64,000 nucleotides of DNA from Kryptolebias marmoratus (GCF_001649575.2 NC_051444.1:25379480-25443479), one strand, 5' to 3'. Counted from the stretch's first letter, positions 9,901-22,767 are shown. The notes: generated by a model not told the origin, from the letters alone. Made by a program: numbers and translations.

Positions 9901-12900
9901 CACCCACAAAAAGGCACTTAGTGAATTGTGACTACTTTGAGAGGAGAAAAGCCTCTTAATGCCAGAAATGCTCACCAGGATCATGGCCGATAAGACACAG
10001 TAGTGCCGTGGCCAGCTTGATGATTTCAAAGCAACTGCACTGGCTGCTTTTCAGAAACCACAAGTAACACGATCTCTGATTGTGGTTGACACCACTGAAC
10101 AAATATTCATAATTCAGTCATTGACATTTTAGAGCACTTTTTTTTTTCAAAAATAACAGCAACATGTATATTCTGCTGCACTGAGTTGAATTATTCTGAT
10201 CACTGTACGTTATAAACCTTGACATTTCATATTGGTCCTTGAATGTCAGTGTTTGACTAAGAAAACAAAAGGTAATATATGATGCAAAATCCTATGTTTA
10301 CATCAAATCCCCACGGCAGTCACCTTGAGTTACCTTTAAAAGGGATTAAATCCTGAGCTCTCAGTTGAGTTTGCCGTGACCTTGACTTTGAGAGGCCCCC
10401 AGCAAAGAGAGTGTGACACAGAGTCATTTTTATAGAGCACAAACATACCAAATTCCTTTAATGCTCTGAAGTATTGTAATTGTGTTTTACATTAAAAAAC
10501 ACATTATCATAGACTGCAAAGATCAGCATATATACATTTTTTATTTGTGCTTGATTTAGACATGCTATTATTGGAACAACCTCTAGAATCATGTATACCT
10601 AACTCATATTTGGTAGTAATTATTTTCTTGGCTATTTTTCTCTGGAGAGTGATGCTTAGGGCATTAGATTGACAAATAGCCACTCAAAAAGGAGATAACA
10701 ATCAGCTAACGGTTTTCAATTTGTATTGCAGCCTGTACATTATGTTTCCTTGAATGTGCAATGAGGTGAATATTTTAGCACAGTTATTTTCCATAATTTT
10801 GCCTAGCTGGGAGATTCACAGTAAAATGAATGTAAGTGTGATGATGTTTACAAATAGATAAGTAGGCAAAAAAAAAACAGTATCCTGCTGTGAAAGCAGA
10901 TAGGAAAACATCCACCCAGTATTTAGGAGGCATAAGACAAATTCAACTTTTCTTTCATTTTCAAGTACCAAAGACTTCTCCACTGTCAATAATTATGCAT
11001 ATTAGCACATAAATACCATGCATATAATGAAGGGCCTTTTCTGAGCTCTATATGTTTTAGGGAGCTACTATTTAGCATGGTTGCTCTCTGACATGGCCAT
11101 GTGTTGTACCCAAATGAGAAGGAATAATTGATAAATTGTTTTAATTATGCATTTTTCTGCAGTGGCAAGTCAAATTGTATTTTGTGAAACAAGCCAATTG
11201 GACATGGTGATTTTGACATAAAAGGGTTGTAAAATAATAATTTGTGTTCAGCATGTTATTTCATCCCTAAGACTACTCTCAGTTAGGCTGCTTCAGGAAA
11301 AAAAGCAAAATTGTTCTAGCAATATAAATAGCACTGAATACTTCAATAACATGAAACTATCGTACACATAGTTGCTCTAAGTTTATTCAAATGATTTAGC
11401 TGGGAAATAGTGCTTTTAATAGTTTAAACTTTGATAAAAGTTAAAAGAAACAGTATCGTTCTGAGAGGGATGCATGTTGAAAAACTAATAGTTGCTTCTA
11501 TACTGGACACAAGTGGCCAAATGCAAACAAACAAAACTAGATTCATGCACACACACACAAAATTATGAATATGCATTCTTTTCCTTTGCTTTATAAATTC
11601 ATATGCACAAAATTGATCTAAATTATGATCTATTACTTACATGTACAAATCTGATATTCACTCCCTTTTTTGATTGTGTAGAGAGTCCAAAAAAGTGCCA
11701 GATATAGAAGTAAGAATAAAGGTCAGGAAAATGTGTTTAGTCAGTGATGTATAAATATTTCTAACCTATTTTCTTAAGTTTAGAAAACGATGCACAACTC
11801 TATGGGACATTATTCTTTTAGAGAACAAGCAATAGAGCATTGCCTGCATTAGCTGAAGTTGAATAATAGGCCAAATTACAAGTATCACTCACAAGATCAA
11901 TCATTTCAAAACAAACTGTCACTGAATCACAATTTTCCCCTTCTTTTACCAGCAGGAAAGTAGACACTTTGCTACACCCTTACTTTAATCAAAAAGGCTG
12001 GACAAATAACATTAACAATGACTGCAAGACAAGCATTTAGAAACCATCTACAAAATAAAAATTCTCTTTAAATTCCCTAAAATTATTCAAACGTGCGTTT
12101 CCAATTTAACTCCTCCTGATATTTCTAGAAGACATACTGCAAATGTTTGATTTTAATCAAACAAATTTAATAATAAAGATGACACTGAATATTATAAATA
12201 GATGTTGCAATTTGTAGGTGGTTTCTCAATCATTGTTCACATCTGCTGTTGTGCTGACTTCTGTTTTCTCCATTTAGATCTACCTCCACAGTGAAAACAG
12301 CTCAACACACCTGCTGCACGTAGCCCCAGTGTTATTGTAAATCTGTGGCTATGGTTTGCTAATCTGAGCGAACAGATGTCCCTGACACCCATTTTTTATT
12401 TCCACACCTGACCCTTGTCGGGCTCCTTGGCTACAAATGGGTGGTGGCATTCCCCTAATAAATCATTTCTTTATGAAAACATTGCTGATGTCACAACTGA
12501 ACAGACCCCTTTTTTCAACTGTCTTCCAGACAACTGAAAGAATAGTGAAGAATAACACATACTACTACTAAGAAACTTAGCAGTGAATTGGAGAAACAAA
12601 CAAATTTATTTTAATTAATGATCATAGCCCTGGAATCATGGTAATAATAATAATAAAAACAACAACAAATGAATGGAAAAATGTATCAAGCAAATCAGCT
12701 CTGCAAGTTCAGAGAAAGGAATCTTGCAAAGGTAAAAGAGGTGACAAACAAAAGTCACTGCACACATCAGCAACAAGGCTGCAAGAAGAGAACCCTGACA
12801 ACCTCAGCTTTACCTGCAACACATAATCATTTAGCCGTTATATTGAGTCAAACAGCCTTGAATGAAAATGATCCGGAGCGAGCTACAGCTGTAGAGAAGA

Positions 12901-13099
12901 AGCATGGAGGCTATTTTCTTAACCAACCGGAAGTGGTGCATGAGCCAACTATCATCTTTTGCCAGGAAAGCTGAAGGATACTTGTTATCCTGATAGAGTC
13001 AAATTGACAGAATTGTTTTCCTACCAAAAGATTAGCCATTTTTTTTAAATTCCACTTGACTATATCAGACAAAATTTGCCTCACAAATGTGAGTGCATG

Positions 13100-14342
13100 T
13101 GGTCTGAAAAATCAATGAAATGTGTACATTTGCAAAGGCGGCAAAAAATATTGAGAATTTATTGTCATCGCAAAATCAATGAGCACAATATCAAAATTGT
13201 AAAGGACTGCTGGGACTCCACTAAATCAGAGCACCACACATTCATGTTCTGCATGCTAATAATATTTTTGGTCAGTCCAACAGACTCTCATTGGAGTGAA
13301 GGATATGTCTGTTTATCACATTCAGTATTGTCGCCACAACATGTAACAATAATATTGCACATTGCAAATTTTTTTGTCATATTGTGCAGCACAAGCATTT
13401 ACAGGTTACAAGTATCAGTATTGTGTGTGTGCTTTACAATGTCACAATATCAGCAATAACTAAACTCATCTTCTGTATTCCCTTGTATTATTAAAAAGAG
13501 TGAAAAAAATACATTAATAACTAGTTGTAATCATAACAAATCTCTTTTGAAGTGTCAAAACATTTGGAAGTTTTTCTAACTGTTATGCTAGAAGTATCTA
13601 TAGCTTCAGCTTTAAAGTCCTTTTCTCAAGTACCTGTCGGTGTTATGTTACAAATGGTGCGGTGAGTCAAAGATATCTATTATTGATAGGGTATAACGGC
13701 AAAGGCTGCACATGTTACCTGCAAATGCGTCTTTCTTCTTGAAAAAAGCAAGACACTTTTAACAAGCTGTTTAAAGTGGGGATGCAGAATGTTTGTCTGC
13801 CAGAATTAAATTTGCCAGTTTTGTTGAACTAATTTTGACCAAGTGCCCATATAGGTACAGATTCTTCTTTATAGTAAAATTAAGATGTGGTCTCTAGTCT
13901 TATTGTGATATTGGAATCCCTAAACGTATCTCTTTTTTTCCATACAACAATTTGAAACAAAACTGTGGACTTCATTCTACTTTAACAAGTTGGGGTGATT
14001 CTCTCCCAGCTTCAACACAGAAATTAGCCACTCTGGGGCCAATTTTGGCTCTTCCTTCACACTTTATCCAGTGTTACATTTATTGTTTGATGGCGATGAC
14101 ATCCTGTTAATATTGTACATCCCTGGTTAAAAGGGTAGAAACTGGAAATTTTCAAGACTTAAAAACATGAAAAAAACTGTAATTTTCTTTAGCTCTGATT
14201 GTGTGTCTTTGGTACAGGTAGCCTGCACAATATTAGAAAACCTTGCAATGTGTGATATCATTGTTTAATATAGTGATAGCAATATCAGTTGTGATAAACC
14301 CAATGCAATGTTGATAAATGTTCAATATATTGTGCAGCCCTA
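13100..14342. mobile_element. hAT-like MITE fragment or cluster
   Basis: The right edge CAATATATTGTGCAGCCCTA (14323-14342) is the reverse complement of the TAGGGCTGCACAATAT-type terminus common in teleost hAT-related MITEs. Upstream, 13140-13460 has the ATATTG/CACAATATC-rich sequence typical of the same repeat interior. No matching left terminus is visible, so this is a truncated or nested remnant. The 127-residue ORF at 13076-13459 lies in it and is not a host gene. Confidence 0.5.
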
Positions 14343-14821
14343 ATTACAAGTGCTCAACTACATTTAGGAAACAACATAGTGAGGTAATGTGTCACTTTGA
14401 TTATGGAGACTAAATCCATTTGTTTCACTACATTTACCTACTGCACTGAGATAGGGTGCTAAGTCCTCTGTGCAGATTTGACATGCCAAAGCAGTATATA
14501 GTGCTGATAAAATGAGAGCTTGTTAAAATGGCTTGTAGACACAGACTTTTAAAAGGTCTGATTTCCTCCTCAGATGTAAAACTGTATAAAAAGCAACAAA
14601 TATGTTTACTGCAAAAACATCTTGACAGAGCATATATTGACATCTTTCAGGAAGACATTCTGTTCAAGGACAGCAGGACCTCATCTACAGATGAAATATG
14701 CTAAACTGTGCAAATCTCCTTACCGTTTCAATAGTTATGAAAAGGTGAAACTTTTACAACACCCCGGCCATCTTTTGGGAAAACATTAAATCAGACGGAA
14801 CTGTGTGGAAAAGTGAATTAC

Positions 14822-14986
14822 CTTTGCGTGTGGCTGTTGAAAGGTGACTCTGGAGCTGTTGATGAGTGATGAGTATCTGAATAGGTGGGTGGGGGAGGTG
14901 GGGAATCGGTGACTGCTGGGCTGGTTGTGGAGGACAGCTGAAAAGCAGATGTGAACTGTGTCCTTCAGCGCTTTCAGCTGAGACTC
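14822..14986 (-). CDS. luzp2: luzp2 exon ending the coiled coil and starting the proline-rich tail (165 bp)
   Basis: The acceptor is GGGGACAG and the donor is AAG|GTAATT. The 55 codons start ESQLKALKDTVHICFSAVL, corresponding to remembered LUZP2 ESQMKAMKETVQLCLTSVF. The following part is rich in Pro, Ser and His (NQPSSHRFPTSPTHLF) and diverges from the mammalian tail, although the length is close. It is the longest recognised exon in the window and lies only 764 bp from the previous one. A shadow ORF in another frame begins in the same interval and should be ignored. Confidence 0.93.
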
Positions 14987-15750
14987 CTGTCCCCAAAAAA
15001 GATTACACACAGATGATTTCTGAATCCCTCCATCTCTCCTTCTATCCACATGAAAAATGTACTTAAGCAATAAAGCCAGACGAGGTCATGCTTTAGAGTG
15101 ACTGCAAAACACCTAGAAGGCATCATTAGGAAAGACATGAAGCAGAACTCACCAGAGTAATAATAATAAAAAAATGTCCAGAAAAGAAAAAAAAATCATC
15201 TACTTGTAATCAATAATACCAGACAGAATTATTAGTGTAATTATTTTACAACAGCTCCTGATGTCAATACTCTGGAGATGAGCACCAGAATTACCTGTTT
15301 CCTCATCTATATTTCCCTTCCATGCAATTTTAACTCATCTGACCAACCCCTGCAAACAGCGTCAAAAACTCAATGTATAAATAAGTTATGTCACAGATTA
15401 AAGGAGGATGTGTTCAACTCAAGGGGTGGAATCTAAAGTCTGTGAACACACACTTTTATTATTGGAAAAAAAATGCAACAACAATGGTGTTTTACCGCTA
15501 ATGTATATTCTTAACACCTTTGCTCATGTTCTTCTCTCAAAAAACAGATGTTTATGTTGCTACACGTGATTTGTTTACTCAGAAACTAAAATGGTGCTTC
15601 TCAGTTTTCAGATTGCAGTGTTCAAACAGATCAGACTAGGACGTTTAACCATACCATACAAATACCAACATGCTAAAGACCTACAGAATGGCGAAACAAG
15701 AAAATAGGAATAATAAGAAAATAAATTAAAAAAAAACATTTTTCCGCCAC
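14987..15750 (-). other. luzp2: luzp2 intron, 764 bp
   Basis: The shortest intron in the window, AT-rich, with no repeat or gene recognised. The donor side begins with the weak GTGGCG site followed by a T-rich tract (minus-strand sense). Confidence 0.85.
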
Positions 15751-15825
15751 CTTATCTAGTGCTGTCTTCTCCAATTCCTCCTTGGCTATAGTTAGCTTGT
15801 GCTCCAAGTCCAGAAGCTGCTGCCC
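15751..15825 (-). CDS. luzp2: luzp2 coiled-coil exon (75 bp, weak donor)
   Basis: The acceptor is CTGCAG preceded by a short pyrimidine tract. The 25 codons begin GQQLLDLEHKLTIAKEEL and end EKTALDK, matching remembered LUZP2 AQQLTDLEQKL...ELEKAALD in order and length. The donor is AAG|GTGGCG, which lacks the usual A and G at intron positions 4 and 5 and is the weakest in the gene. No alternative GT inside the exon would keep the frame. Without splicing, translation continues 25 codons through a hydrophobic stretch to a TAG. Confidence 0.92.
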
Positions 15826-16825
15826 CTGCAGAAAAAAAGCATGGTTTATGATTCAGCCTTAGTTGCATCTTTGCAAACAAACTATTGCCTCATTCTAACC
15901 TCATTTCTCCAACACTATCTGCAAAAATCTACAGCACAAAAAAATGTTATGCCTTTATAATATTGCTGCATTAATTCACAACTTTTGTAAAATTCTTATT
16001 AAAACAGATGCACACAAAGACACACAGTGCTTGAACATTAAACCCCATGTATATGTTAATCCATAAACACTCAAATAATTCATTGGAATATTTACCTTTA
16101 CAACATCGAAACATAATCCTGATAATTAAGAGCATGACTTGTCCACCAAAAGTGTTTGATAATGCCTTTGGTTCGTTTCACGGAACACTAGAACCAGATA
16201 AGCATGTTTCTTTAAAATTTAAGGCCACATTGCAAAAGATAACATCTGCCCTTTCCACAGAGGAAAGTTAAATCTTGACACTTCTAAGAACAGAGCCTTT
16301 GAAAAATCAACCACTTCCTTAATGATCATTATTTCTCAAGTGTAGTCATTGAACTGAAGGGCAAACACAAAAGGGCCGTTTTCGGTAAATGAGCTGATAT
16401 AACTTCATATGAGGATCAACAGAACACCCTCAGAGGAGTCTTTTATTATTGATAAACTCATCAGCAAGGAAGGGGAAAAAATTGCTCATTTTGGGATCAT
16501 TTGCATGCAGTATGTGTTTAACTGTCCTTGGTAATGGACTTTCAACCATGAACTTTTATTGAGCGTTTTTTACTGGCCTTTCAAAAAGATAAACTGCATA
16601 GGTTTACATTCTGAAGAGCTCAAGGTCAGGAGTCACAACAAACACCGAACACAATCCTGGCAAACAGTGTGTGATGTGATGTCGACCCTCGTTCATTTAT
16701 GTAGTTTTTTTTTTCCCATTTTTATTGCTGTTTGTTCTGATGAGCCTTTTTTTGTGTGTGGAATTGTTAAACGTTTTTTGTTTTTTTTGTTTTGATGCAT
16801 GTGGAACATTTGGGGGTGTCTTTGC

Positions 16826-16985
16826 CCAGAGGCAGAGTGGCCATCATCCAATCAGAAGAGTCAGTTGTTCGATCTCCAGCCTTTGCAGGGTATGGAAGCC
16901 CCTTAGGACAAAAAACATTCTTCCTCTCACATACATCATCAAACCATCAGCTGAAGTTGAAAATCTACAGTACTTTCAAAACCTA
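16826..16985 (+). mobile_element. tRNA-derived SINE copy
   Basis: A head resembling a tRNA promoter is visible. The A-box-like GCAGAGTGGCC is followed by CATCATCCAATCAGAAG and a B-box-like GTTCGATCTCC, then a body TGGAAGCCCCTTAGGACAAA. The order matches a widespread teleost SINE whose head reads GGTAGAGTGGCCGTCCTCCAA. Diverged copy. Confidence 0.6.
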
Positions 16986-17682
16986 GACTAGATGATTCTA
17001 TAGTAAAACAGATTTAAATAATTAAAAAAGCTGGTAATGATTTGTGAAACCTTTTATTTAATGGGTAAAAGTTGAAGAAAATGCAAATTATTGCTTTCTG
17101 CGGCAAGTTTGAAGTTTGCTTTTAGTATAAGATTATCTAACCCAAGTGTCAACAGTATTGTAGATTTTACAACAAACTTCTTTATAATGTGGCTGTTATG
17201 AACAAATGAATGAAATAATAAATAAATACATATAATACATAAACAACCCACCCACCCCCCAAAAAAAGACTGCGTTTCACAAATTAAGTAATGTGTTGTA
17301 CAAAATCTGTTTTCACTGCAAAATGATCCTGTACAAAAAACCCTTATGCTCGCCTAAGTTTGTTTGCTGTTTTGTATTAATGTAGGTATATTATTGTTAT
17401 TTTCTGCTTACACCTTTTTGTCCTTTAAGTGATGTCATAGAATAGTCACACAGCAATAATGTCATTGGTGTGCTGTTCCCGCCATTAGCATAGCACTGTC
17501 CACACATGTTCAAGTTCGTTAGCTAGAGGAGACCTCAGCATAGTAACTTGAATAGTTAACTTGGGCATCCACATGCATAGCTTAATGCTTTATTCACAGT
17601 GTGATGTTATCTTTATTGACAGCTAATCTGCAGCTAATTGTTACATTCACATGTACCGTGAATGTACATGTAGCCACTGTAC

Positions 17683-17718
17683 CATACCATGTATATATAT
17701 ATATATATACATGGTATG
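17683..17718. repeat. 36-bp perfect palindrome
   Basis: CATACCATGTATATATAT is followed without spacer by its exact reverse complement. Just upstream, ACATTCAC and GTGAATGT (about 17643-17665) form another short hairpin. Confidence 0.95.
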
Positions 17719-18344
17719 TTTGTTTTTTTTTTTCATGAAACTTGTTAGTGTTTTCACATAGATACTTGTTGTAGTTAGGTCAGCTACATATTGTTCTCCC
17801 TGTTGGTAATATGAATCACATATGTGATATTATGTTACTTGCATATTGTTATATATTTATATAATGGATGTTAATGTAGCATAATGTGCAGTATGTGGAC
17901 CACAGAGGGACAATTTACTTTTATTTGTTTTCTGTTTATTATTTACAGGAAACCACACATTCCCATGCAGACTCAAGAAATGCTCCCTGTGTGCCTGTAA
18001 CCACGTTTGATGTAAATAGTTCTGGAATACAGAATGTAACGAAGCTGGTGTGTTTCCTCCGTTCTATTCCATGCTTGTGACCCTTAAAGTGATCTGAACT
18101 GAAGCCTGGCCCTGAAGTGGCGTTCTGGCCGACACTCCTGGTTGACAACTGTAACAAAATACAACTAGTGCCTTAAAGTCCTAATATAAGAGAGTTATTT
18201 CACATACAGAACCAGTCCAGAGTGAACAGTTTGAAGTGTTGTAGTTTGGCGGAGGGGGTGTCAAAGAAATTTTACCCAGGGGCCAGATTTTTTTTTTTTA
18301 ACACACTCAACAAGGCCAAGCATTTGTTGCCAAAAACAAATAAA

Positions 18345-18374
18345 TTGTTGTTGTTATTATTATTATTATTATTA
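18345..18374. repeat. (TTG)n/(TTA)n microsatellite
   Basis: About ten trinucleotide units. It is responsible for poly-Leu and poly-Asn shadow ORFs. Confidence 0.95.
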
Positions 18375-18779
18375 ATGTTATTAGACATCATAGTTGTCAA
18401 GCCTGATGTTAACAGTGTCTGAGGGAGAGTGTATTTTTTTCTCAAACATCTGCATTTATGCTTTAGGAGTTCATATACTACCTTTATTATTAATTGAAAC
18501 AAGCTATTTTTCTTTAAATTTTACGCTCTGTCATTTGTTTGTTTATATTCATTTTATGTCATCAAACACATGTGAGTTGTAATTCAATTTTATATTTTAT
18601 GTTTTTATTGTACTTATTTAAGAAAAAAAAAATGTGATGCCCGACTCATTGTGCAGAACTGTTAAATGAGGGAGAAACTTGAGAACATATCAACAATCAA
18701 GTAAGCACTATAAATATCAAACAACTTTTGAATCAAATTAATAAAGTTGTTGTTATGATTTTGATTGTGCTTGACATTA

Positions 18780-19060
18780 CTGATGCACAAAATCAAGTTG
18801 ATTGATTGATGGATTATTTTAAGTGTCATGCACACAGGTGCCTTTGCCCACATGGGCTTATAAGACACCCCACAAACAAAACATACAAAACAAAATGACC
18901 ACATACAAATCACAGGCGCTATAGAAATACCATTGCATCTCTAAATCTTTAAAGGAAAGAAGAAAAATATACTCATCTTCCACCACATTAAGGTCACAGA
19001 AAACACATACTTTCCCCACTACATGGAGACCTTTATACCTACCCACTTCCACTGCCACAG
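18780..19060 (-). mobile_element. LINE 3' end remnant (ORF2 C-terminus and 3' UTR)
   Basis: Read on the minus strand, the frame near 19058-18960 gives GRYKGLHVVGKVCVFCDLN then VEDEYIFLL. This is the C-x2-C ... EDEYHFL pattern seen near the C-terminus of fish LINE reverse-transcriptase ORFs. It is followed by CTTATAAGCCCATGTGGGCA, ATGACACTTAAA and a short ATCA repeat tail, a typical 3' UTR of such elements. Upstream parts are lost (5' truncation) and the frame decays after the motif. Confidence 0.6.
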
Positions 19061-19559
19061 CTAGGCTCCCAGTTCTAATCTGGGCACATGGGGATCGCTG
19101 TTTTCGGGATAAATTTAATTTAACTTAGGGCTCAGTCTGATACTCTTTTTGTTTTGTTTTTTTGTCAGTCTGGCAGCTGAATGAGGCAGTTCCATAAACG
19201 AAGCATCTCCACTATCTGCTTTGTCACCTTCTACAGCCAATTTAGCAGTGTATTTGTAAACAAGTACTACAAGTAGCAACATAATAAACTTCAGAATAAG
19301 ATTTTTTATTCAAAATATAACAAGAGACATACAGATTGAAGAGTGAGGGAGGTCAAAGTTCTGCATCAGATTGTGTGTTGTTCATAAAAAAAACTTTCAG
19401 ACTGATTTCACCTTCAAAAAAATAACTAAACAATTACAAAATTTATTACATGGACGGTTTTTATAATTACAATTTTTAGAAATAGGAAATACATACAGTA
19501 CATCCTAAGTTTCAGAGTACATTTTATTCCTGTTCATATTGTTTTCATCCTTCAGCATA

Positions 19560-19735
19560 TTGTGGGCCTCCTACAGGCCAAACACTAACTTCAGCCAGAT
19601 AGCTTCAGCATGGTTTAGATGAGAGGGTTTGATATGAATGTTAGAGGGTTTGATAGTGTAGATGAGAAGGTTTGATGGTGTATGTGAGAGGAAGAATGTT
19701 TTATGTCCTAAAGGGCTTCCCATAAAGGTGTACCA
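19560..19735 (-). repeat. inverted relative of the 16.8-kb SINE
   Basis: On the minus strand this contains GGAAGCCCTTTAGGACA, AAACATTCTTCCTCTCACAT and ACACCATCAAACC, almost the same as 16887-16943 on the plus strand. It also carries three degenerate TATCAAACCCTCT-type units, a small local tandem expansion. Confidence 0.6.
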
Positions 19736-22704
19736 AAATGCCCCCGCCCCCCAATGCCAATGCTTACAGATATGTCTATTGGTGTATGAGTGAGAATACA
19801 AAAGTGCTGTACATTCTGTGTAGAAAAAAAAAAAAAGAATTGTGTGAAATTGTGAATGAGGTCAAAACGTGTTATTTAAGTGTGGACCATTTACTTGGCA
19901 TGTTCAACACTCGTCTACTTTTGTATTAAATTTCTGGCATCTGTTTTTTTAATTTATTTATGGATGACTATATTAGTTTTTTCTACTGAGGTAGCTGAAA
20001 TTATTATTATGATTAAGAAGAGTAAGACTAATAAAATTAGAATGAGATATGAGATATTAGAATGAGACATTTTAGCAGGTCTTTTTTTCCAAAGAAACCA
20101 ATGAGTTTGGGACACTTGGAATAATTTGTTGCTGCTGAACTGTTGGCAAGAGAAAAATCAATGTCCAAGGTTATAAATTTTCAAAAGCAGTTCTTTAAAA
20201 GTTGGCACAAAGGTTTCTACACCAACAAATAAATTTTCACTGAAAAGCAGTTTTTTTTAACACAGTGAGCAAAAGAATACAATGTAATAATAAATATATA
20301 AATTGGATATGTTAATTTAAACTTTTTCAACTAAATTGATGGCAGTGGACATTATAATGTTTTCAGTTACCCAGGCAAAATCAGATTGGATCATTTCATA
20401 TAACATTAATCAGAACATTCACGTTTTTTGTTTTTTTGCGCTATGCAGTGTTGTTTATGTTTATGCTCAGGGTTAAATGGAAATACTGCAAAACATCCCC
20501 CACTGCTGAGTTTACTAAAAAGTAGATTTGTGAATAATCATTTTTTGCAGGCACACAGAAAAAAGAAAAAAAAAAATGCTGCCCACGGCTAATTTGTCTT
20601 CTGAAGGATCTGAACACACTCTTTGTGTATATGTGCACACAGAGCCATTACATCTATTACACAGAGCATCATCAGCAGATAGTCCTTTGAGGACTGAGCG
20701 TGCTCAGCCACTGACCCAGAAATGCTGACTTTCAGGGTTAGTGCCTCCAAGTCCAAAGCTTCATATTTCTGTGCTGAGTCCATTATAAAGGTATGGGGTC
20801 AGTGGGGCACCAGCCACTCGGCTAGACGAGACATGCAACTACATCAAGCCGTCATTTTCCCTTTTTCCTCTTTTTTTTCCATGCTTGAGGAGAAACAGCT
20901 CTAGGGGTAAATTTAAAAGTGGACTGATGGAGAGGAGAAGATATGAAAGCCTGAAAACTGTTCTTCAAAAATACTCTCATAGGGAAACACAGCAAAGGCA
21001 CTAAAAGCCTTAGACTTATTTTTGAGCAAGTGATGAGAAACCTGCCATTTAGTTCTGTTTAGCTGTAGGATGGACACTTAATTTAAATTCAAAGTTAGGT
21101 CTCTTTTGTTCAGTTGTCCTTCAAATTTAGCATTTACTGTAAAAAGAAATCTATTTTAAAAAAGGGACAAAGTTGGCTTCTTTTCATTTATACATCACAT
21201 CCTGATTTGGTTCTTTGTTATTTATTTAATTTAATTTTTTTCACATTTTGGCTATTTCTCTTTCAGGGCCATAACTGCAAATTCTAAGACTTAATGGGTC
21301 TTTAGTAAAAATAAAAGGTTTGATTGATTTTTTTGATCCTGTTGTATTTGGAGTGTGATAAGGATGCTTCTGTGTACTGTGATATTGAGCTGAAAAATAC
21401 CCTTTGATATGGTACAACAGCTGTCATAACCAATTCAGCCGCCTACTGGTCAATATGACTTGACTGACATCCCCCCCGTATCGCTGATGACATTTCCGTA
21501 TCTTGAGTTACTCTTCCTTGCTTTTTGCTCCTTTGTCCCCTGCTGGGCTTTTGATCACAGCACATGTGAAATACAGATGAGTTTTCAGGAACGGCAAGAG
21601 GGATGGAGGTCAGAGGACTGTGATTCATTTCTTTCTGACCTTTTCACTTGGAAAAATAGATATTAGTTACTGCATCAGTCAAGGAGGACCGTTTGTAAAA
21701 GAAGAAAAGAATGACCAAATTAGTCTCATTCTTCTGTGGCTGCAAATCACTGCAGACCTCATTGTAAAGGTACACATAAAATGCTTGGTTGACATTGAGC
21801 AATAAAATTGTTTCATGTGACCGACTGATGCAATTTAGAGACGAGGATTTATGAGAAGTGACACAAAGCAAACAAGTCAATACATTAATCTTTCATAGGC
21901 TAAAAGTGGAGTACGGAAAAGGACATCCAGGGACAATAAATTCAGTAGATGAGGTAAAACATAAAACTTAGTGCATTAGGTTTTAGGTCCCTTTTTAAAC
22001 ATTTTTTATCAGACACAAATTCAGAAATGATATCTCTAAAGCTTCAAAACATACATTTATGAAACCACATTACAAGGCAGTGTGGCAGGCATGCAGGCTG
22101 ACATTTTAACAGTGCAAACAAGGCCTGAAAGGTCAGCGCTTGTACCAGTGAATGCCAATAAATATTACGTGCTCACTCAGATCTAGGAACATTTAGTCCT
22201 TACAATACTGAAGGCAGTGGAGTGTGTGCAGATGGCCTGCAGTTTCTTGTTTACCACTGGTTATGTTGTGCTTGCAGAGGGAGCATGAACAAGAGACATT
22301 TCTGATACCCTAAAATAAGTGCCACCCCCAGAAATGTAGCAATACATGGTGTCATAAGTAATTTTTGTCTTGAAGATTCCCTTATATGATCTAGCAAATA
22401 ATTCTGTATCAAGTTTATCCAATGCTGTCCACATTATTCATCCACATACTTTTCTTGATTGCAAAGGATGGGCTGTATCCTGCATGGAGGGGAAATCAAG
22501 GGACAAGACTTAGCAATATGTGGTTTAAGCAATGTCCAATTGACTTTGCAGGCTGCTGTCTTGCTGGAGGCGACTTTGTAATTGCAGGCTGAATTAATTG
22601 GAGCACCCTCTGTGATGGCATCATCCTTTCAAGGTGGCCAGGAGTAGCTGTTTACCACTGGTCTGAAGATACAATAAAGCCACCCACCTTCTGTTTGTGC
22701 TTAC

Positions 22705-22767
22705 CTTAAAAATTAAATCCTTTTTCCCGTACCGCAGTTCTTTCAGTTGAGCTTGGATTTTTTTGGA
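22705..22767 (-). CDS. luzp2: luzp2 coiled-coil exon (63 bp)
   Basis: The acceptor is ATCTTTCTCTCGCAG and the donor is AAG|GTAAGC. The 21 codons begin SKKIQAQLKELRYGKKDL and end IFK, almost identical to the remembered LUZP2 segment, with Ile for Leu near the end. Charged heptad pattern, phase 0 on both sides. This is the third 63-bp exon in a row, so the coiled coil appears built from equal three-heptad exon units. Confidence 0.95.

Larger units (their letters stand above)
1523..14821 (-). other. luzp2: luzp2 intron, about 13.3 kb
   Basis: Between the 14822 and 1418 exons I see AT-rich intron with microsatellites (2364-2627), a 17-bp inverted repeat (2260-2310), a GC-rich repeat (about 3220-3850), an inverted-repeat transposon (5786-6905) and a hAT-like fragment ending near 14342. 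A minus-strand ORF at 7556-7783 has no recognisable homology. No exon encoding the middle of the LUZP2 tail was found; one could be hidden. Confidence 0.6.
15826..22704 (-). other. luzp2: luzp2 intron, 6.9 kb
   Basis: AT-rich intron with a tRNA-type SINE (16826-16985), a 36-bp palindrome (17683-17718), an ATT microsatellite, a LINE 3' remnant (18780-19060) and a second SINE-related piece (19560-19735). A 65-residue minus ORF at 20589-20783 stands in a locally GC-richer patch and is unrecognised. Confidence 0.85.

Noticed and set aside
10320..10400. Minus-strand exon candidate ending AAAG|GTAACT
   Set aside because: The frame that stays open is not phase 0 and the peptide does not resemble the LUZP2 tail.
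12270..12345. Plus-strand terminal-exon look-alike after a good TTTCTCCATTTAG acceptor
   Set aside because: It encodes only about 20 unrecognised residues, is antisense to luzp2, and no partner exon was found.
13720..13770. Possible 48-bp minus exon with CAG acceptor and CAG|GTAACA donor, open for 16 codons
   Set aside because: The peptide (LVKSVLLFSRRK...) shows no LUZP2 likeness, and a frame this short is easily open by chance.
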